DNA from: Luzula sylvatica
Taxonomy: Eukaryota > Streptophyta > Magnoliopsida > Poales > Juncaceae
Assembly: GCA_946800325.1 (NCBI GenBank)
Contig: OX326958.1
Location: 29,800,914-29,864,913 of the forward strand
DNA: 64,000 nucleotides
Direction of reading: 5' to 3'
In this document: positions 29,716 through 41,689 of the stretch, in pieces
Layout of the letters: each line of letters opens with the position of its first letter
Numbering within the stretch: the stretch's first letter is position 1
Position numbers and translations under genes: made by a program
Notes under the pieces: model-generated
Told to the model about the DNA's origin: nothing
The model's input: only the letters and a program-made list of their open reading frames with translations
Databases searched by the model: none

Positions 29716-31498
29716 CTACTCTACTACTTGAGCAAGAGATACATCAACATTTCTTGGGTACTCCGGATCATATTCCTCGCTCTGGAACTCAGATGAGGTC
29801 CTTCCAAACCTAGGAGTAAGAATAGATATCTCCTCCCTCCTGCTATTCTTTAGTCTCAGAGCTTGTTCGGTTGTAATACGGTACGAAGCACGAAGCACAT
29901 CCAATGGCAATGAACGAATAATTGATGTCTTTCCAATGAGTTTGCTCACCATGGCATTTTGGTTAGTCTTGAAAGACACCCATTCAAAGTGTTGATGGCC
30001 TGCTTTTTTCAAAGTGATAAAGTTTTGAGGTACTAACAACACTTGCTTTTGACGTAGCTCACCATCAAACACCGTCTTTCCTTGGTTATTAACTACTTGC
30101 ACCCGTCCACGTCCGCCGGTCACATACATTAAGCTATGTGCATTGATGTTCCAGAAAGGTGACAACAAAGCATTCTGTATACCATGGAGAGAAATCATTA
30201 GTAAATACATAGTTCAGCATGTTAAAACATTGAGCAATGTTTACACTTACCCTTCTGAGTACCACACGGGAAGCACTCATCTGAACGTTGTTTAGGATAG
30301 GAAGTTTTTGGCTATTGAGTTTGGTGATTCTTCCACCTCTTGGGTTGAAGAAATCGGCACGATTTGGATCGTTGATATTTTCTCTTATTTTCATTGTGCA
30401 GAAGTTCTCATCCAAACCATTGGAGTAATTCCTCGTGGATTGCCATCTTTGTGACTCGTACTCTTCTGGTTGGCGTTGCTCCTCCTGGCCTCTAAAGGGT
30501 TTAATGAATTGGAGCCCGTGCTCGACTAGAACTATTTCACCTCTCCTATCATTTTGAATCTGAAGTCTTCTAACAAGCTCTTGATTTACTCCAAGAGCTT
30601 CGGCCAAAAGTTGAGTGTCAAAGCCAGTAAGAATGTTATTGCCGGATTGTTGTTCTTGTTCAAATGATTGTTGGCTGCCTCTTTGGCTTCCGGCGAGGAA
30701 AAATTCCTGAGTTTGGTTATAAAGAAAAAAATTAGGAACTTTCTTTCAATAAATTATGTTATGGAAAATAATTATTGCAACTATACCCTGCGTCTATGAT
30801 CAAGTTGGTTTGCATTGTTGCTTATGTCATAAACGATAACTGCAACTACAGGAATATCACCATCATTATAGCACCAATGAGTCACTCCGGCTGGTAATGC
30901 AATGATGTCTCCCTCACGGAAGCGATGAACCTTTTGGTGCTCATCTCTCGGCCTTTGTGTCTCACTTGAGCCTTCTTGTGCAGATTGTTCGAATTGTTGT
31001 TGAAATGATTGGAATGTTTCCGGACAACCTGGGTATATGACCCCCGTTAGGCCTCTCCCTGCAATAATAATAACATCAATTTAGTGGATTTTTTTTAAGA
31101 CATTCACGACAAACTTCATTTTTATATTTTTATACATGTTTAAAGTATTTTATATAACAGCAAACGTCACCTTGAAGTATGTAGATGAGGGACGGAGCAT
31201 TGGCATAGACGGGCAATAAAAGGCCTCTTGGCTGAATCGTTCGACGCAACACCGATAAGCCGGCACAACGGAGCTGTTCATTGTTTTCTTCATAAAATTC
31301 AGTAATACCGGCCTCTGACCGCACATTCCTTGATGGCTCGAGTGCATCAAGTCTTTCGAATCGACATGCTTTTTGATCAGAACCAAAACCACGAGGGGTC
31401 TGCCATGGACTTTGACCGCCAAATCCAAATTGCGCTACACAACCATGAAACAAGATCAAGAGGCAAAGAGAAAAGGAAAGATAGGATGGAGTCGTCAT
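29716..31498 (-). CDS. 11S globulin seed storage protein, copy 1
   Basis: Four exons read from the minus strand: 31498-31171, 31058-30787, 30706-30251 and 30174-29716, giving 504 residues. Residues 1-22 are a signal peptide ([11 protein letters not shown] before QFGFGG). Two cupin domains follow. Asn296-Gly297 in NGLDENFC is the vacuolar processing site separating acidic and basic chains. Cys45-Cys78 fits the intrachain bridge and Cys121-Cys303 the interchain bridge of legumins. The product would be assembled as trimers and hexamers in protein storage vacuoles. This copy differs from the others in a few basic-chain residues ([25 protein letters not shown]). The four-exon layout is typical of the family. 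Confidence 0.95.
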
Positions 31499-31569
31499 AA
31501 CCAGTATCCTTGTTGATATAACTATATATATTGTTGTTTAGGTGAAGAGTTGATGCATATACGGATAGG

Positions 31570-31577
31570 TATATATA
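31570..31577 (-). promoter_or_regulatory. TATA box of globulin copy 1
   Basis: The minus-strand context cctatatatacc, 72-79 bp before the ATG, is a classic plant TATA box. Further upstream are RY-type catgca words (31941-31946, 32562-32567) and a G-box cacgtg (32335-32340), the elements used by ABI3/FUS3 and bZIP factors in seeds. The assignment is by motif only. Confidence 0.6.
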
Positions 31578-32640
31578 GGCATAGAATAGCAGTGCGTTTC
31601 AGATAAAACCATCAAATTTGGTGAAATGAGGACATACCATAATCTTGTCGCCGCGCACAGATACTTTTGGAATGCACTAGATAAACCGTTACAATGCAAG
31701 ACAAAACCAAAATGGTAGGTGCAAAAGAAAAAAAAAGTTTTAAGATAGATCCAACAAGATTAGGCGTAAAAGGAAAAACAAAAGGATAATTGTTCTTTTC
31801 TGAGATAAAATCAAAATGGTGGGTGCACAAAGTAGCATGAGTCATCTAATATTTGTGAAAACTCGAAAAAACTTTAAAAGAAAAACAAATGAATAAAGTG
31901 TAACCGTGTAAAACAAAAATCAGGGGTTTTATTTTTGATATGCATGAGAAGTTGGTAAAGTAGGGTTTAATGCTAAATCACGGCTAATCCTTTTACATTT
32001 TTCCTTTTATGCAATTTCAATTCAAACAACAATTTATTGACATATATTACAATATAGATCTAAAAAGTATAATAAACATACGTAACATTATATGGATCGA
32101 ATAAAATGGAAATAAAATTGATGGCGGAAATTAACATGCGAGAAAAAGTAATTTCTCTGTGAAGATATATTGGAATAATTTTATTAAGGAAAATGTTGTC
32201 TTAAGAATTAACACCTTAATTCATGGTTTAACATTTTAATTGGATGCTCAATCATAAAATAATATAATCAAAACATAAATTAAGATATTAAATCTTGTAT
32301 TTATATGTTAATTTTTAAGGTGTTAAATCATATCCACGTGATCAAAATTCTTGTGAAAGAATACTAATGGGTGTATATCACTACTCTTATATTAAACAAT
32401 TGATTGCTTAGAAAATAACTTCTATATTTTGAGCCTATATGCAGACTTTATAACTCTATAAATAAATTCGTAAATCCTCAGAATAATCAATCAAGATATG
32501 CACAACATTCATTGCTCTAACATTACATTTAGCTACGCATTGTTATTTAATTCAATTTTATCATGCATCGATAAATTTGTCAATTATTTTGATCAACTTG
32601 TTGTCCCGAGATGACCTAGAGGGGTGATGATGGTGGTGTG

Positions 32641-32667
32641 GTGGTGGGGTGGGGGGGGGGGGGGGGG

Positions 32668-32702
<35 letters not shown>

Positions 32703-32720
32703 GAGGGGGGGGGGGGGGGT
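32641..32720 (+). repeat. (G)n(GT)n microsatellite, unit 1
   Basis: A mixed poly-G and GT tract. The equivalents in units 2 and 3 (51795-51866, 57312-57374) have GGT repeats and different lengths; the last partial unit has lost it. Confidence 0.9.
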
Positions 32721-33294
32721 ATAAGCGTAATTTCTAGACTATATTAAAATTATGTAACTATTTAAATATGTAAGTTACATGATCATTTTTAATCTTGACA
32801 ATTTTAGAATAGATGTTGTGTTAATTAACATAATACTTGAAAACAACGAATTACGTGTAAAGCGTGAATAACTAAATAAATGAAGACCAAATCAACAACA
32901 TAAACGAAAGAAAAGAAAATAAGATCGACGAAATAATACGATAAAAGAAATAAAGATACGAATAAAATAAAAATTACAATTACAGAAAAGTAAATAACAC
33001 ACTTGGTGCACGATAATCCTGATTGCGTTTATTGTAGACGGGCTAAAAAGTAGTAATTACTGTCACTACTGTCTCATCAAATGAATACACAAATCACGGA
33101 ATGACTCAAGCAACAATATAATCCAGTGGTTTGGATCACACACAAATACACACGGAGTACAAGAAAATCTCAAGTTCCTCAAAAGAAAAGAAAATAAAAA
33201 TAAAAATAAACTCGCATAATTGAAATAAAGAAGAGATATAGATGACACCGGATATGATAACGGAATTCGGAAAAACGGTGCCTACGTCTCCGGG

Positions 33295-34356
33295 TGAAGG
33301 AAATACAGTTTCAGGATCAACCGTAAAAGTGTACACAAGGATAAACGAATGTAAGCGTACATTCGTGGTCATATATTTCAATAGGAAAATCCAATTTGAA
33401 TGGTTCAAATTGGGTTAGATAGATAATAAGATTATCTACAACCTTCATATAGAAATATATTTCATATGAACGAAGTATCAGTGTCGTTTCTATGAAATAC
33501 CGAAAGGGTGCAACAGTATGACATACAGTTAGTAAAACAGTCATAACTTTTGCATACGAGCTCCAATTGGGCCAGGCCAAATTGGGATGTGTAGATAATA
33601 AGATTATCTACAACTTTCGTGTTGGGTGATTGTCTATCAGAGAAATTTACAAATTTCGTATGGACAGAATACTGGACAGATTCATGCAACTTTCTGTGTG
33701 AAAGAGTGTATATTGGATATACATGTCTTTTGACCAATCCTAATCATATGTGATATAAATAGGATATTTCTCTCTCATCAAAGTAGTTTATTCAGTCCAA
33801 TTCATTCAAGATATTCCAGAAAATTGTGAGACAAATTTCTAGAGAGTGAAAGGGTGTAAAAGAGAGAAACCGTGAAAAGGTGTTTTCCGGTATAGAGAAT
33901 CAATCAATCGAGCAAGTTCGCCGGTGCATCGTCTAGGCAGTTGCACCCGCGACCGACGTCTTACGAGTCAAGGTGGATACAAGTAGAGGAGCAACATCTG
34001 GGGCTCTTTCGGTTGTGATCGATTCGGAGGAACGAAATCTGCCGGAGACGGAAACGAGCTAATCGAGTAACGGGCTGTGGAAGCATGCGGGCATGGAACG
34101 CACGAAGACAACCCGAGGCGTGTCAAAACGGTGGGAGACGTGCGGTATGGGACGTACGGGCTAGTCACCAACGTGACACCGAAGGAAAAGAAGGATGCGA
34201 GCGATCAACCCGTCGAGCGTGATCAATTTCACGCTGGTAATCGTCTATCCTACTTTGCATCGTACCCTCGAAGTCATGGCGTGATCTTGGATTTAGGAAA
34301 CCGGACCGGGCCTTCATATCCACTGCGCGGGCCCGGGGATGGATGAATTCCCAACA
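33295..34356 (+). repeat. Copia 5' LTR
   Basis: From tgaaggaaatacag to gaattcccaaca. By eye it is about 98 percent identical to the 3' LTR, with near twenty differences including a 2-bp indel. It carries two copies of the palindrome gataataagattatc. Confidence 0.93.
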
Positions 34357-34357
34357 G

Positions 34358-34369
34358 TGGTATCAGAGC
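34358..34369 (+). other. Primer binding site
   Basis: The bases tggtatcagagc, one base after the 5' LTR, are complementary to the 3' end of initiator methionine tRNA, as in most plant Copia elements. Confidence 0.9.
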
Positions 34370-34698
34370 GATCGCCATCGATTCGAGGGTCGAATCATAG
34401 TCGTATATTCGATATACGCACGGGTTATCAAAGCTCGTACCCGTTTGCATGATGATAGATTTAGAGATTCCAATTTCGTTAAAAATCACAAGTAGAATTC
34501 ACTAGAGATCAATCAAAAGTTGATTGAAAGTATCTAGGAATTATCGTGAAAAGGTTTCATGATTTATCGTTTCAGAAACGAGCGAAAACGGAAGAAACGG
34601 CAAAATCTGCAGAAAAATTAGAATACGAAACAGTGAGTAAAACTAAGATAATTTTCAGTGGGAAACTCCAAATGGATTGGATCAAATTGGTGTAGTTA

Positions 34699-35274
34699 GA
34701 TAATGAGATTATCTATGACTTTGATACAGAAAGGTGTTTCATTTGAACGAATTATCAGTGTCGTTTTTAAGGAATACTGAAATGGTGCGACTGTTTGACA
34801 TACAGAGACTAAAACGTCCGTATATGTCGCATCGAAACTCCAATTGAGTCCAATCCAATTGGGTTAGTTAGATAATAAGATTATCTAGAACTTTAGTTCA
34901 CGTTAAAAGTAGGTTGGAACAATTTAATATTTTCGTTTCAACAGAATACTGAAAAGGTATCTGTAGTTTTCTGGTTGAAAAGGTGTCTATTGGATATACT
35001 TACCTTTTCATTTGTCCGTATTTTACTAAAACTGGTATAACTTTCCGTAGGAAACTCCTATTTGAATGGTTCAAATTGGGTTAGTTAGATAATGAGATTA
35101 TCTAAAACTTTCATGTTCTAATATATTTCATTTGAGCGAAGTATCAGTGTCGTTCTAATGAAATACCGAAAGGGTGCGACCGTTTGACATAAAGTCAGTA
35201 AAACGGCCGTAACTTTCGGGTCCTAATTCCAATTGGGCTGGGACAAATTGTGTTGGAAAGATAATAAGATTATC
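34699..35274 (+). repeat. Degenerate tandem repeat in Copia leader
   Basis: Four units spaced 162-227 bp apart. Each has a caatt/caaatt-rich phrase, then gataatNagattatc, then a rtatcagtgtcg or ctgacagaatactga phrase. They are homologous to the two units in each LTR, so the leader appears to have grown from LTR sequence. Confidence 0.8.
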
Positions 35275-35629
35275 TACAATGTTCGTGTTAGTTGATTTTC
35301 TGTCAGAGAAATTTACCATTTTCGTTCTGACAGATTACTGAAAGGGTGTATGCAGTTTTCTGTTTGAAAAGGTGTATATGAGATATACATACCTTTAGGC
35401 CTATATTTATCTCTAATCAATTAATTCTATCATACTAGCATATTAGATAATTAATTATTTAGAATAATTAGTCTCCCTAAATAAATCATATGCATTTTGA
35501 AAAAAAATCTTGTGATAGTGATATAATATGATTATGTCACGAATTATTAAACATGAATGTAATGATCCCTCATAATATTTAAGTCATGGAAATGCCTTCC
35601 ATATTCGCAACCACTATGATCGGTACTAC

Positions 35630-35822
35630 GTCTCACATGGGTTAAGGCCAAAGCCGACATGGGTTATTGTAGTCATCGACGGGGTGGCAAGCGTTAAATA
35701 GGGACTGATAAGGGTTAAGGCCAAAGCCGACTTATTAGTAGTTTATTTGAACGATACGCTGAGTATGGTTGTGACTTAACCGTTCAAGCCAGTAAGGGTT
35801 GAGGCCAAAGCCGACTTGATTG
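35630..35822 (+). repeat. Three copies of aaggccaaagccgac
   Basis: The phrase gggttaaggccaaagccgac recurs at about 35639, 35707 and 35789 in the Copia 5' internal region, where gag would be expected. No gag frame is recognisable. Confidence 0.7.
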
Positions 35823-36849
35823 GAAGTTCGGGGCATAGATAGGATGCACACACGGAACTGGGATTGTATATGATACGATCCATCACCGAAATCCTATAAA
35901 GGTTCAAGAGTCGCATTGGATGCGATTGGATATAATCCTACCTAAATAGCGAGATCCCACTCGTCTGCCAAAGCAACTTGTGGGAGGATCGTGATATATG
36001 GGTCTTGAGTGTTATGGACTTGGAGTCCCGTATCGGTATGAGGGTTATCGATTCGATAAAATAACACTATCATATAATTATCATATAAGCATATAGATTA
36101 AGTACGCACAGTTAGGAGCTTAATCTTCATCATCCGTTTAGAATTATGTTTTCAAGCAAACACCAAATATATATCGATGAGATCGATATGATAGATGGCT
36201 TTTGGGTCGGAATTACCGTAATTAACCTTGATAGTCAAAGAATAGTTCTTAGACTTAAAGGAACGTGTTGGACACGGAAACAGTAGATTCGGGGCTCGAG
36301 GCTTTGGCTTTAGAGAAAGCCGGGTTCGATACACTTTAAGAAGGAATCGAACAATATTACGTGCCTTGTGGTGGCATGTATAGACGCAGATTTCTCAAAA
36401 TTGTTTTGAGAATTCGGGTGTATATGAAAGTAAAACGCAACGCTCAAGAAATAGTTTCAAGAGCTAGAGCGCATTGAATGGTTCAATGCAGCTCAAAGCG
36501 TAGATTAATTCTGAGACGCCTTATGGGTCTTTGATTAACACTCGTGTGTTGATGGTACGAGATTTGATCTTCGTGACCGAATATCATATACATTCGATAG
36601 ATAAGTCGATCCCTGAATTGCATGAGATGCGATTTAAAATTGAATTGGAGATGCTCGGAGTATCCGAGCAATCCAATGTATATAGATGCGTGGATGTCCT
36701 TGTAATTCAAAGGAGGGATCGAAAGAAATGTATGTAAGGGTATTTTGGGAAAATGTCTTCCAAACAGAAAGTTCGGACAAGGAGTTGTCCAAACTAATGA
36801 CTCAAAGAACGGTGAAATCCGAGGAGGATTAAACCTAGAAGTTGATTGC

Positions 36850-37256
36850 TTCCTTTGGCATTGCCGTCTTGGCTATATGAATGAGATACGCGTATCTAGA
36901 TTCCATGTGATGGATTGCTAGAATCATTCGAATTAGATCCGATTGATTAATGCGATACTTATTTATTAGGCAAAACGACAAAGGGCATCATTCTCCAAAG
37001 GTTGGAGAAAGATCCAACGAATTATTGGAAATTACATTTAGATGTAATGTTCCGATAAGTTCCAAGGCAAGAGGAGGCTATCGGTATTTTGTTACGTTTA
37101 CGGACGGTTAAAGTAGATATGGTAATATCTGTTTAATGCGTGCCGAAATGGAGACTTTTGAAAGGTTCAAACAGTTTCAAAAACAAAATACAATATCGAC
37201 TTAGCAAGAAAATCAAAGCCCTTTGATAGGATCGAGGAGGCAAGTATTTGAGCTAC
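36850..37256 (+). pseudogene. Copia GAG-pre-integrase and integrase remnant
   Basis: Translated pieces read WHCRLGYMNE, then ARGGYRYFVTFTDG, SRYGNICLMRAEMETFERFK and KIKAL..DRGGKYLSY, with two adjacent stops before the DRGG motif. They belong to one Copia integrase broken by stops and frameshifts. The coding trace stops at about 37256, where filler DNA and a Ty3 fragment begin. Confidence 0.8.
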
Positions 37257-37260
37257 GCAC

Positions 37261-37376
37261 TTCGATAGGATCCCATTTTTGCCCGTTTCCATCGTCTTAG
37301 CAAGAAAATACAATATCGACTTAGCAACAAAATACAATATCGACTTAGCAAGAAAATCAAAGCCCGTAGAAATCAA
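37261..37376 (+). other. Patchwork junction between Copia and Ty3 sequence
   Basis: The segment is assembled from short copies of both neighbours. The phrase aaaatacaatatcgacttag from the Copia side (37183) recurs twice more. The words ggatcccatttttgc and cccgtttccatcgtctt also occur in the Ty3 integrase at about 37612 and 37438. Confidence 0.8.
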
Positions 37377-38318
37377 ATGCCCCTCAATTCTATCTATGTG
37401 TGTGAACCATTCGATGTTTGGGGCATTGATTTCATGGGCCCGTTTCCATCGTCTTTTGGCTATACTTACATCTTGTTGTGTGTAGATTATGTTACCAAAT
37501 GGGTGGAGGCAATACCAACAAGGCACGCGGATTCAAAAACGGTGGTAGACTTTTTAAAAAAGAATATCTTTCAACGATTCGGCATACCAAGAGTTCTCAT
37601 AAGCGATCGAGGATCCCATTTTTGCAATCGATATCTCCAAAGCCTCCTCGAAAAATACCATGTGAGCCATCGAACCTCAACCGCGTATCATCCTCAAACA
37701 AACGGCCAAGCGGAGGTTTCGAATCGAGAAATAAAATCTATTTTGGAAAAAGTGGTGAACCCGACACGAAAGGATTGGAGTTCTCGACTAGGCGACGCAC
37801 TTTGGGCGTATCGTACCGCCTTCAAAACACCAATAGGTATGACTCCTTTCAAACTCGTGTACGGAAAGGCGTGCCATCTCCCGGTCGAATTAGAGCACAA
37901 AGCCTTTTGGGCGATCAAGCAATTGGCCCTCGACTACCCGAAGGACGCATCGGCGCGTAAGCTTCAATTACTCGAGCTAGACGAATTCCGGCAAGAGGCC
38001 TACGATAATTCGAACTCGTGCAAGGCAAAAGCAAAGAGGTTCCATGACCGAATGATTCAAAAGAAAGAATTCCAAGAAGGGGAAAGAGTGTTGTTATTCA
38101 ACTCTCGTCTCAAACTTTTCCCCGGAAAACTTCAATCCCGATGGATCGGCCCTTTTGTGGTCACCAATGTGACTACATTTGGAGTTGTCGAAATTCGAAG
38201 CGAAGGAACGAGCAAAACATTCAAAGTGAACGGTCATCGACTCAAGCACTACCACGCAAACTTCGAAACCGGGTGGATGGAGGAGCAATCTCTAAAGCCC
38301 AACGACACCTCACAATGA
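37377..38318 (+). CDS. Ty3-type integrase, truncated frame
   Basis: A 313-residue open frame whose ATG is probably incidental, since the true polyprotein would begin far upstream. It keeps the DDE catalytic core: Asp in [10 protein letters not shown], Asp in LISDRGSHF and Glu in [15 protein letters not shown]-terminal chromo-like/GPY segment follows ([18 protein letters not shown]). It would insert retroviral-like cDNA into the genome. The integrase zinc-binding N-terminus and all of RT are absent, so the product is a fragment even though the frame is clean. Confidence 0.85.
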   Translation: MPLNSIYVCEPFDVWGIDFMGPFPSSFGYTYILLCVDYVTKWVEAIPTRHADSKTVVDFLKKNIFQRFGIPRVLISDRGSHFCNRYLQSLLEKYHVSHRTSTAYHPQTNGQAEVSNREIKSILEKVVNPTRKDWSSRLGDALWAYRTAFKTPIGMTPFKLVYGKACHLPVELEHKAFWAIKQLALDYPKDASARKLQLLELDEFRQEAYDNSNSCKAKAKRFHDRMIQKKEFQEGERVLLFNSRLKLFPGKLQSRWIGPFVVTNVTTFGVVEIRSEGTSKTFKVNGHRLKHYHANFETGWMEEQSLKPNDTSQ

Positions 38319-38566
38319 TGAGCTCGGCCAAGTCGAGCTCAAGACGTTAAACAAGAGCGCTAGCGAGGGAGGCACGCCCACGCATCAAAGGTTGTATCTC
38401 TCTATTATCCCTCTTTTAGGAATTTTCGATTTGTTATACTTGAGGACAAGTAATCTCTAAGTGTGGGGGGGTAACATACAATCTTTGACCTGTATGAGCC
38501 CAATTAAAAATTAAAAAAATCAAGGAAAATTGAAAATTTTTGATCTGGCCAGCAACTCCGTTGTAA

Positions 38567-38972
38567 CGGACCTCAATGTCCGTTGTAACGGACTGTACAG
38601 AAATTTAAAAATTAGACTGGCGCCAAGAGTTCCGTTGTAACGGAATGGTATTGCGTTGTAACGGAGAGCCCTCTAAATTCAATTCTCATTCTACGGCTAG
38701 TACTCCGTTACGACGGAATACAATTGCGTTACAACGGACTAAAAATAGCGTTGCAACGGACATAAAAAAGCACAGTAAATTGCGTTGCAACGGTAAATTC
38801 CCAAAATTTGCCAGAACTATGTGCGTTGTAACGGACCTCAATGTCCGTTGCAACGGACATACTCAGAATTTTCAAACTAAGCTACGAATAGCTCTCCGTT
38901 ATAACGCAGTTAGTACGTTGTAACGGACCTCAATGTCCGTTGTAACGGACATTATACTGCGTTGTAACGGAA
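38567..38972. repeat. Cluster 1 of ccgttgtaacgg motifs
   Basis: About fourteen near-palindromic 13-14-mers of the form tccgttgtaacgga, with gcgttgcaacgga, tccgttataacgc and similar variants. They are irregularly spaced and separated by unrelated DNA. Confidence 0.85.
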
Positions 38973-40117
38973 TAGTTTCTGGCAAGTTTTTTCTTTTAAT
39001 TAAAATTTTCGAATATTTAACATTATTTTTGAACCCTGAGCATCAATGATAAATAAATCAAGCAATAAATGCATAAAAAGATTTTTCTCCACTTCATTGA
39101 ACTAAAATTGTTGGTTTTTAAACGAATTTTCATTTAACTCTGAATTTCGCTCTCAAAATTGAAAGTTTGCAAAATATTTTAGAGGATTTGGTTATGATTT
39201 TGAAGAGATCTATTCGGGGATTCCAGCCCTATTGTTTCAAATTTCACGAGTTTGAAACACTTGATCGATGCGCGGTTCATGCGATACGTTTTAACTCGAT
39301 TTTCGAACCCGTAATTGATAATTGACTTATGAGTAAGGTTCTTAGCGTGGCCGTTAAAGTACGTTTTGCTAGATTTAAAACATGACCAATTGCACTATGA
39401 AATGACCGTTTGTGGGGACCCGTTAGTAGATCAAATATACCCGCTTGCTAAAAAAAAAAAAAAAATAAAAAATAAAAAAAAATGAAGTTCAAAAGACAAC
39501 ACCGAGAGTAACATCATTGCATTTCGGTGTAGTGGGGCTTTCGGTTAAAGACTTCATATAAAAAAAGAGTGAGAAAAGATGAAGGTCAAAATACAACACC
39601 GAGAGTAACCTCATTGCATTTCGGTGTAGTGGGGCTTTCGGTTAAAGACTTCCAAAGAGAGAAAGGAAAACGAATGAGCGGGAAAATTGATCGAAAACGG
39701 GTATGAACCTTGTACCATTGTACCAAACGTGTTTTAAAAGGAATAACTTGCATTTAAGATCATCTAGCAAAACGGGAAATTTTGGCCCGATAATAGCCTT
39801 CGAATTGAGTCCTTTTGAGATTGTGGAGTTAAGCAATTCGAAGTAAAAACGTTTAAGTCGCTCTTACCGTTTGAGATCGAGTGTCATGAAAAACTCTTAT
39901 GAAATTTCGAGTATTTTCGAGATCTAATAATGAAAAGACCAATATCATTCTAAATAACTAGTGAACTTGATGAAAGGAGAGTGAACCATTTGATTCATAA
40001 AATTAGTTTTTGAACCAACAATATAACTTCAACAAAATCTTATGCAATTCTCTATTATGTTTGACTTTTATACTCTAATTGATCGAGGACGATCAAGGAT
40101 TTAAGTGTGGGGGTATT

Positions 40118-41625
40118 TGATGTGAGGCAAATAAGGCACAAAATTAATGCTTAATTTGGGGATTTTAGCCCTTGTGAAGAACAATTCTATATACTTTATT
40201 AATCATATTTGAGATAACATGAATATTTCTTCACTAAGTGTGTTTTACTGCTTAATTACAGGAATTAGAAGGAATTTCTGGGAATTTGGAGAGTGTAGTT
40301 GTCTCCAACACGTCAAGAGGAGTGAAAATGATATATTACACCGATATATTCGGTACATAAATGAGACGGGAGGCAAACAATCATCATGATGAAAACTTAC
40401 ACACAAGTTTATACGAAAACCACTCAATCCTTAGCCCTTATCCAGCCCACCTACCTTTGATGGAAATTACCTCATTACCCTCAATCCTCTTCACCAACTC
40501 GTGGCCAATAAGAAGACTCCGTGAGTGCTATAAATATGACCACAAGGGCCACGAGTTTGGGACACTCTTTTTACCCTTTTTACTCTCTCTCTCCCTCTCT
40601 CTTTTCCAAGCACAATCAAGATCCTTCAAGATACTTCAAGATCAATCAAGAAAAATCTCTCAAGGACTAGTCGAGACAAGGGAGCTCATCCCTTCGACAA
40701 ATCCTTCTCATCCTTCGAAGATCGGGCCGTGACAAGGAGCTATTCCCTACGGTGGATTTGAGAAGAAGTGCCGTGACTCGATTCAAGTTTCTTCAAGGTG
40801 ATTGCGATCCGAGACAAGGGAGCTTCATCCCTTCGGTACAATCCATCACTCTCGAGACAAGGAGCAAGGATTTTTCGGTACGAGGCAAGGAGACAAGGAG
40901 CTTCACTTCGAGGCTTTCTAAACTAGGTGTACTCCTTTTCAAATTACTTGATTAATTGTTGTTTGATTGGATTTTGTTGTGTAAAGAATTCTCGGTTTAA
41001 TGAATTTTTAGTTTCTTGTTTACTTGAATCAAATCTTTGTTCTAAACTTGTTCTTTCACTTGATCTTTTGCTCTCAATTTCTGCCTTAAACTTAGTTCAA
41101 ATTTCCATTAATTCAATCCCAAAACAAACCATCAAACTGCTCCCAATTCAAATCTCAAACTTAATTCCAGAACTACTTCCGTTATAACGGACACAATTTG
41201 CGTTACAACGGACTGGACGGTTGGTCCTTTAATATTCAGTTGGTTATACTTCCGTTGTAACGCACATACATGTCCGTTGTAACGGACTAGTGAGGATTTT
41301 CACGCAAGAGGCTCAATACAAGTGCGTTATAACGGACATAAGGGTCCGTTGTAACGGATTAACCAATCCGTTGCAACGCAACCACTGTTCGTTATAACGG
41401 ACCAGTTTAGTGCGTTATAACGTAGTTTCATCCGTTGTAACGGACGTTCATCTCACACTTAGCGCCAGAATTTTCACTCAAGTCCGTTGTAACGGAACTT
41501 ACTTCCGTTGTAACGGACTATCTTCTGTGAATTTTCTTCGTTATTTCTCATCCATTTTGATCCAAATTTTGACGCAATTGCTCCCCGTGGAACGAATCTA
41601 TACATTTGCCACTGTACAAACTTAG
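40118..41625 (+). repeat. Athila-like LTR
   Basis: It begins after the second purine tract. It includes a leader-like part rich in acaaggagc words (40730-40900) and a second cluster of about twelve ccgttgtaacgg motifs (41178-41520). No matching 5' LTR is present in the window. Confidence 0.65.
41178..41520. repeat. Cluster 2 of ccgttgtaacgg motifs
   Basis: Roughly twelve copies of the same near-palindrome as in 38567-38972, here within the LTR. Confidence 0.85.
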
Positions 41626-41689
41626 ATTACAAAAGACGCCATATTAGATATGGATCGGAATGGTTCCGAAGTTGTCATTTGTACAAGAT

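Larger units (their letters stand above)
37377..41625 (+). mobile_element. 3' part of an Athila-like Ty3 retrotransposon, nested
   Basis: It has an integrase frame, a first purine-rich tract (gaggacaagtaatctctaag at 38443, then tgtggggg), a long non-coding region, a second tract (ttaagtgtgggggta at 40101) and an LTR-like segment from about 40118 (tgatgtgaggcaaataagg) to about 41625. The ctccccgtggaacgaatc and ccactgtac words near the end are typical of Athila LTR ends. Gag, protease, RT and the 5' LTR are missing. The 3' limit is approximate; Copia sequence resumes by about 41690. Confidence 0.8.

Noticed and set aside
31612..31845. 77-codon minus-strand frame repeated upstream of every globulin gene
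   Set aside because: It lies in the promoter upstream of the TATA box and is repeated only because the whole unit is. Composition is AT-rich with no domain.
34077..34346. 89-codon frame inside the Copia LTR, seen again at 46565-46828
   Set aside because: The two LTRs differ by a 2-bp indel and by start position within the frame; LTRs are not normally coding, and no family matches.
36310..36345. tRNA B-box-like gggttcgatac
   Set aside because: No A box or cloverleaf fits around it, and it lies in decayed Copia sequence.
38567..38972. Possible CRISPR-like array (short repeats with spacers)
   Set aside because: Repeats are irregularly spaced, near-palindromic, variable and in a plant retrotransposon; no cas genes are present.
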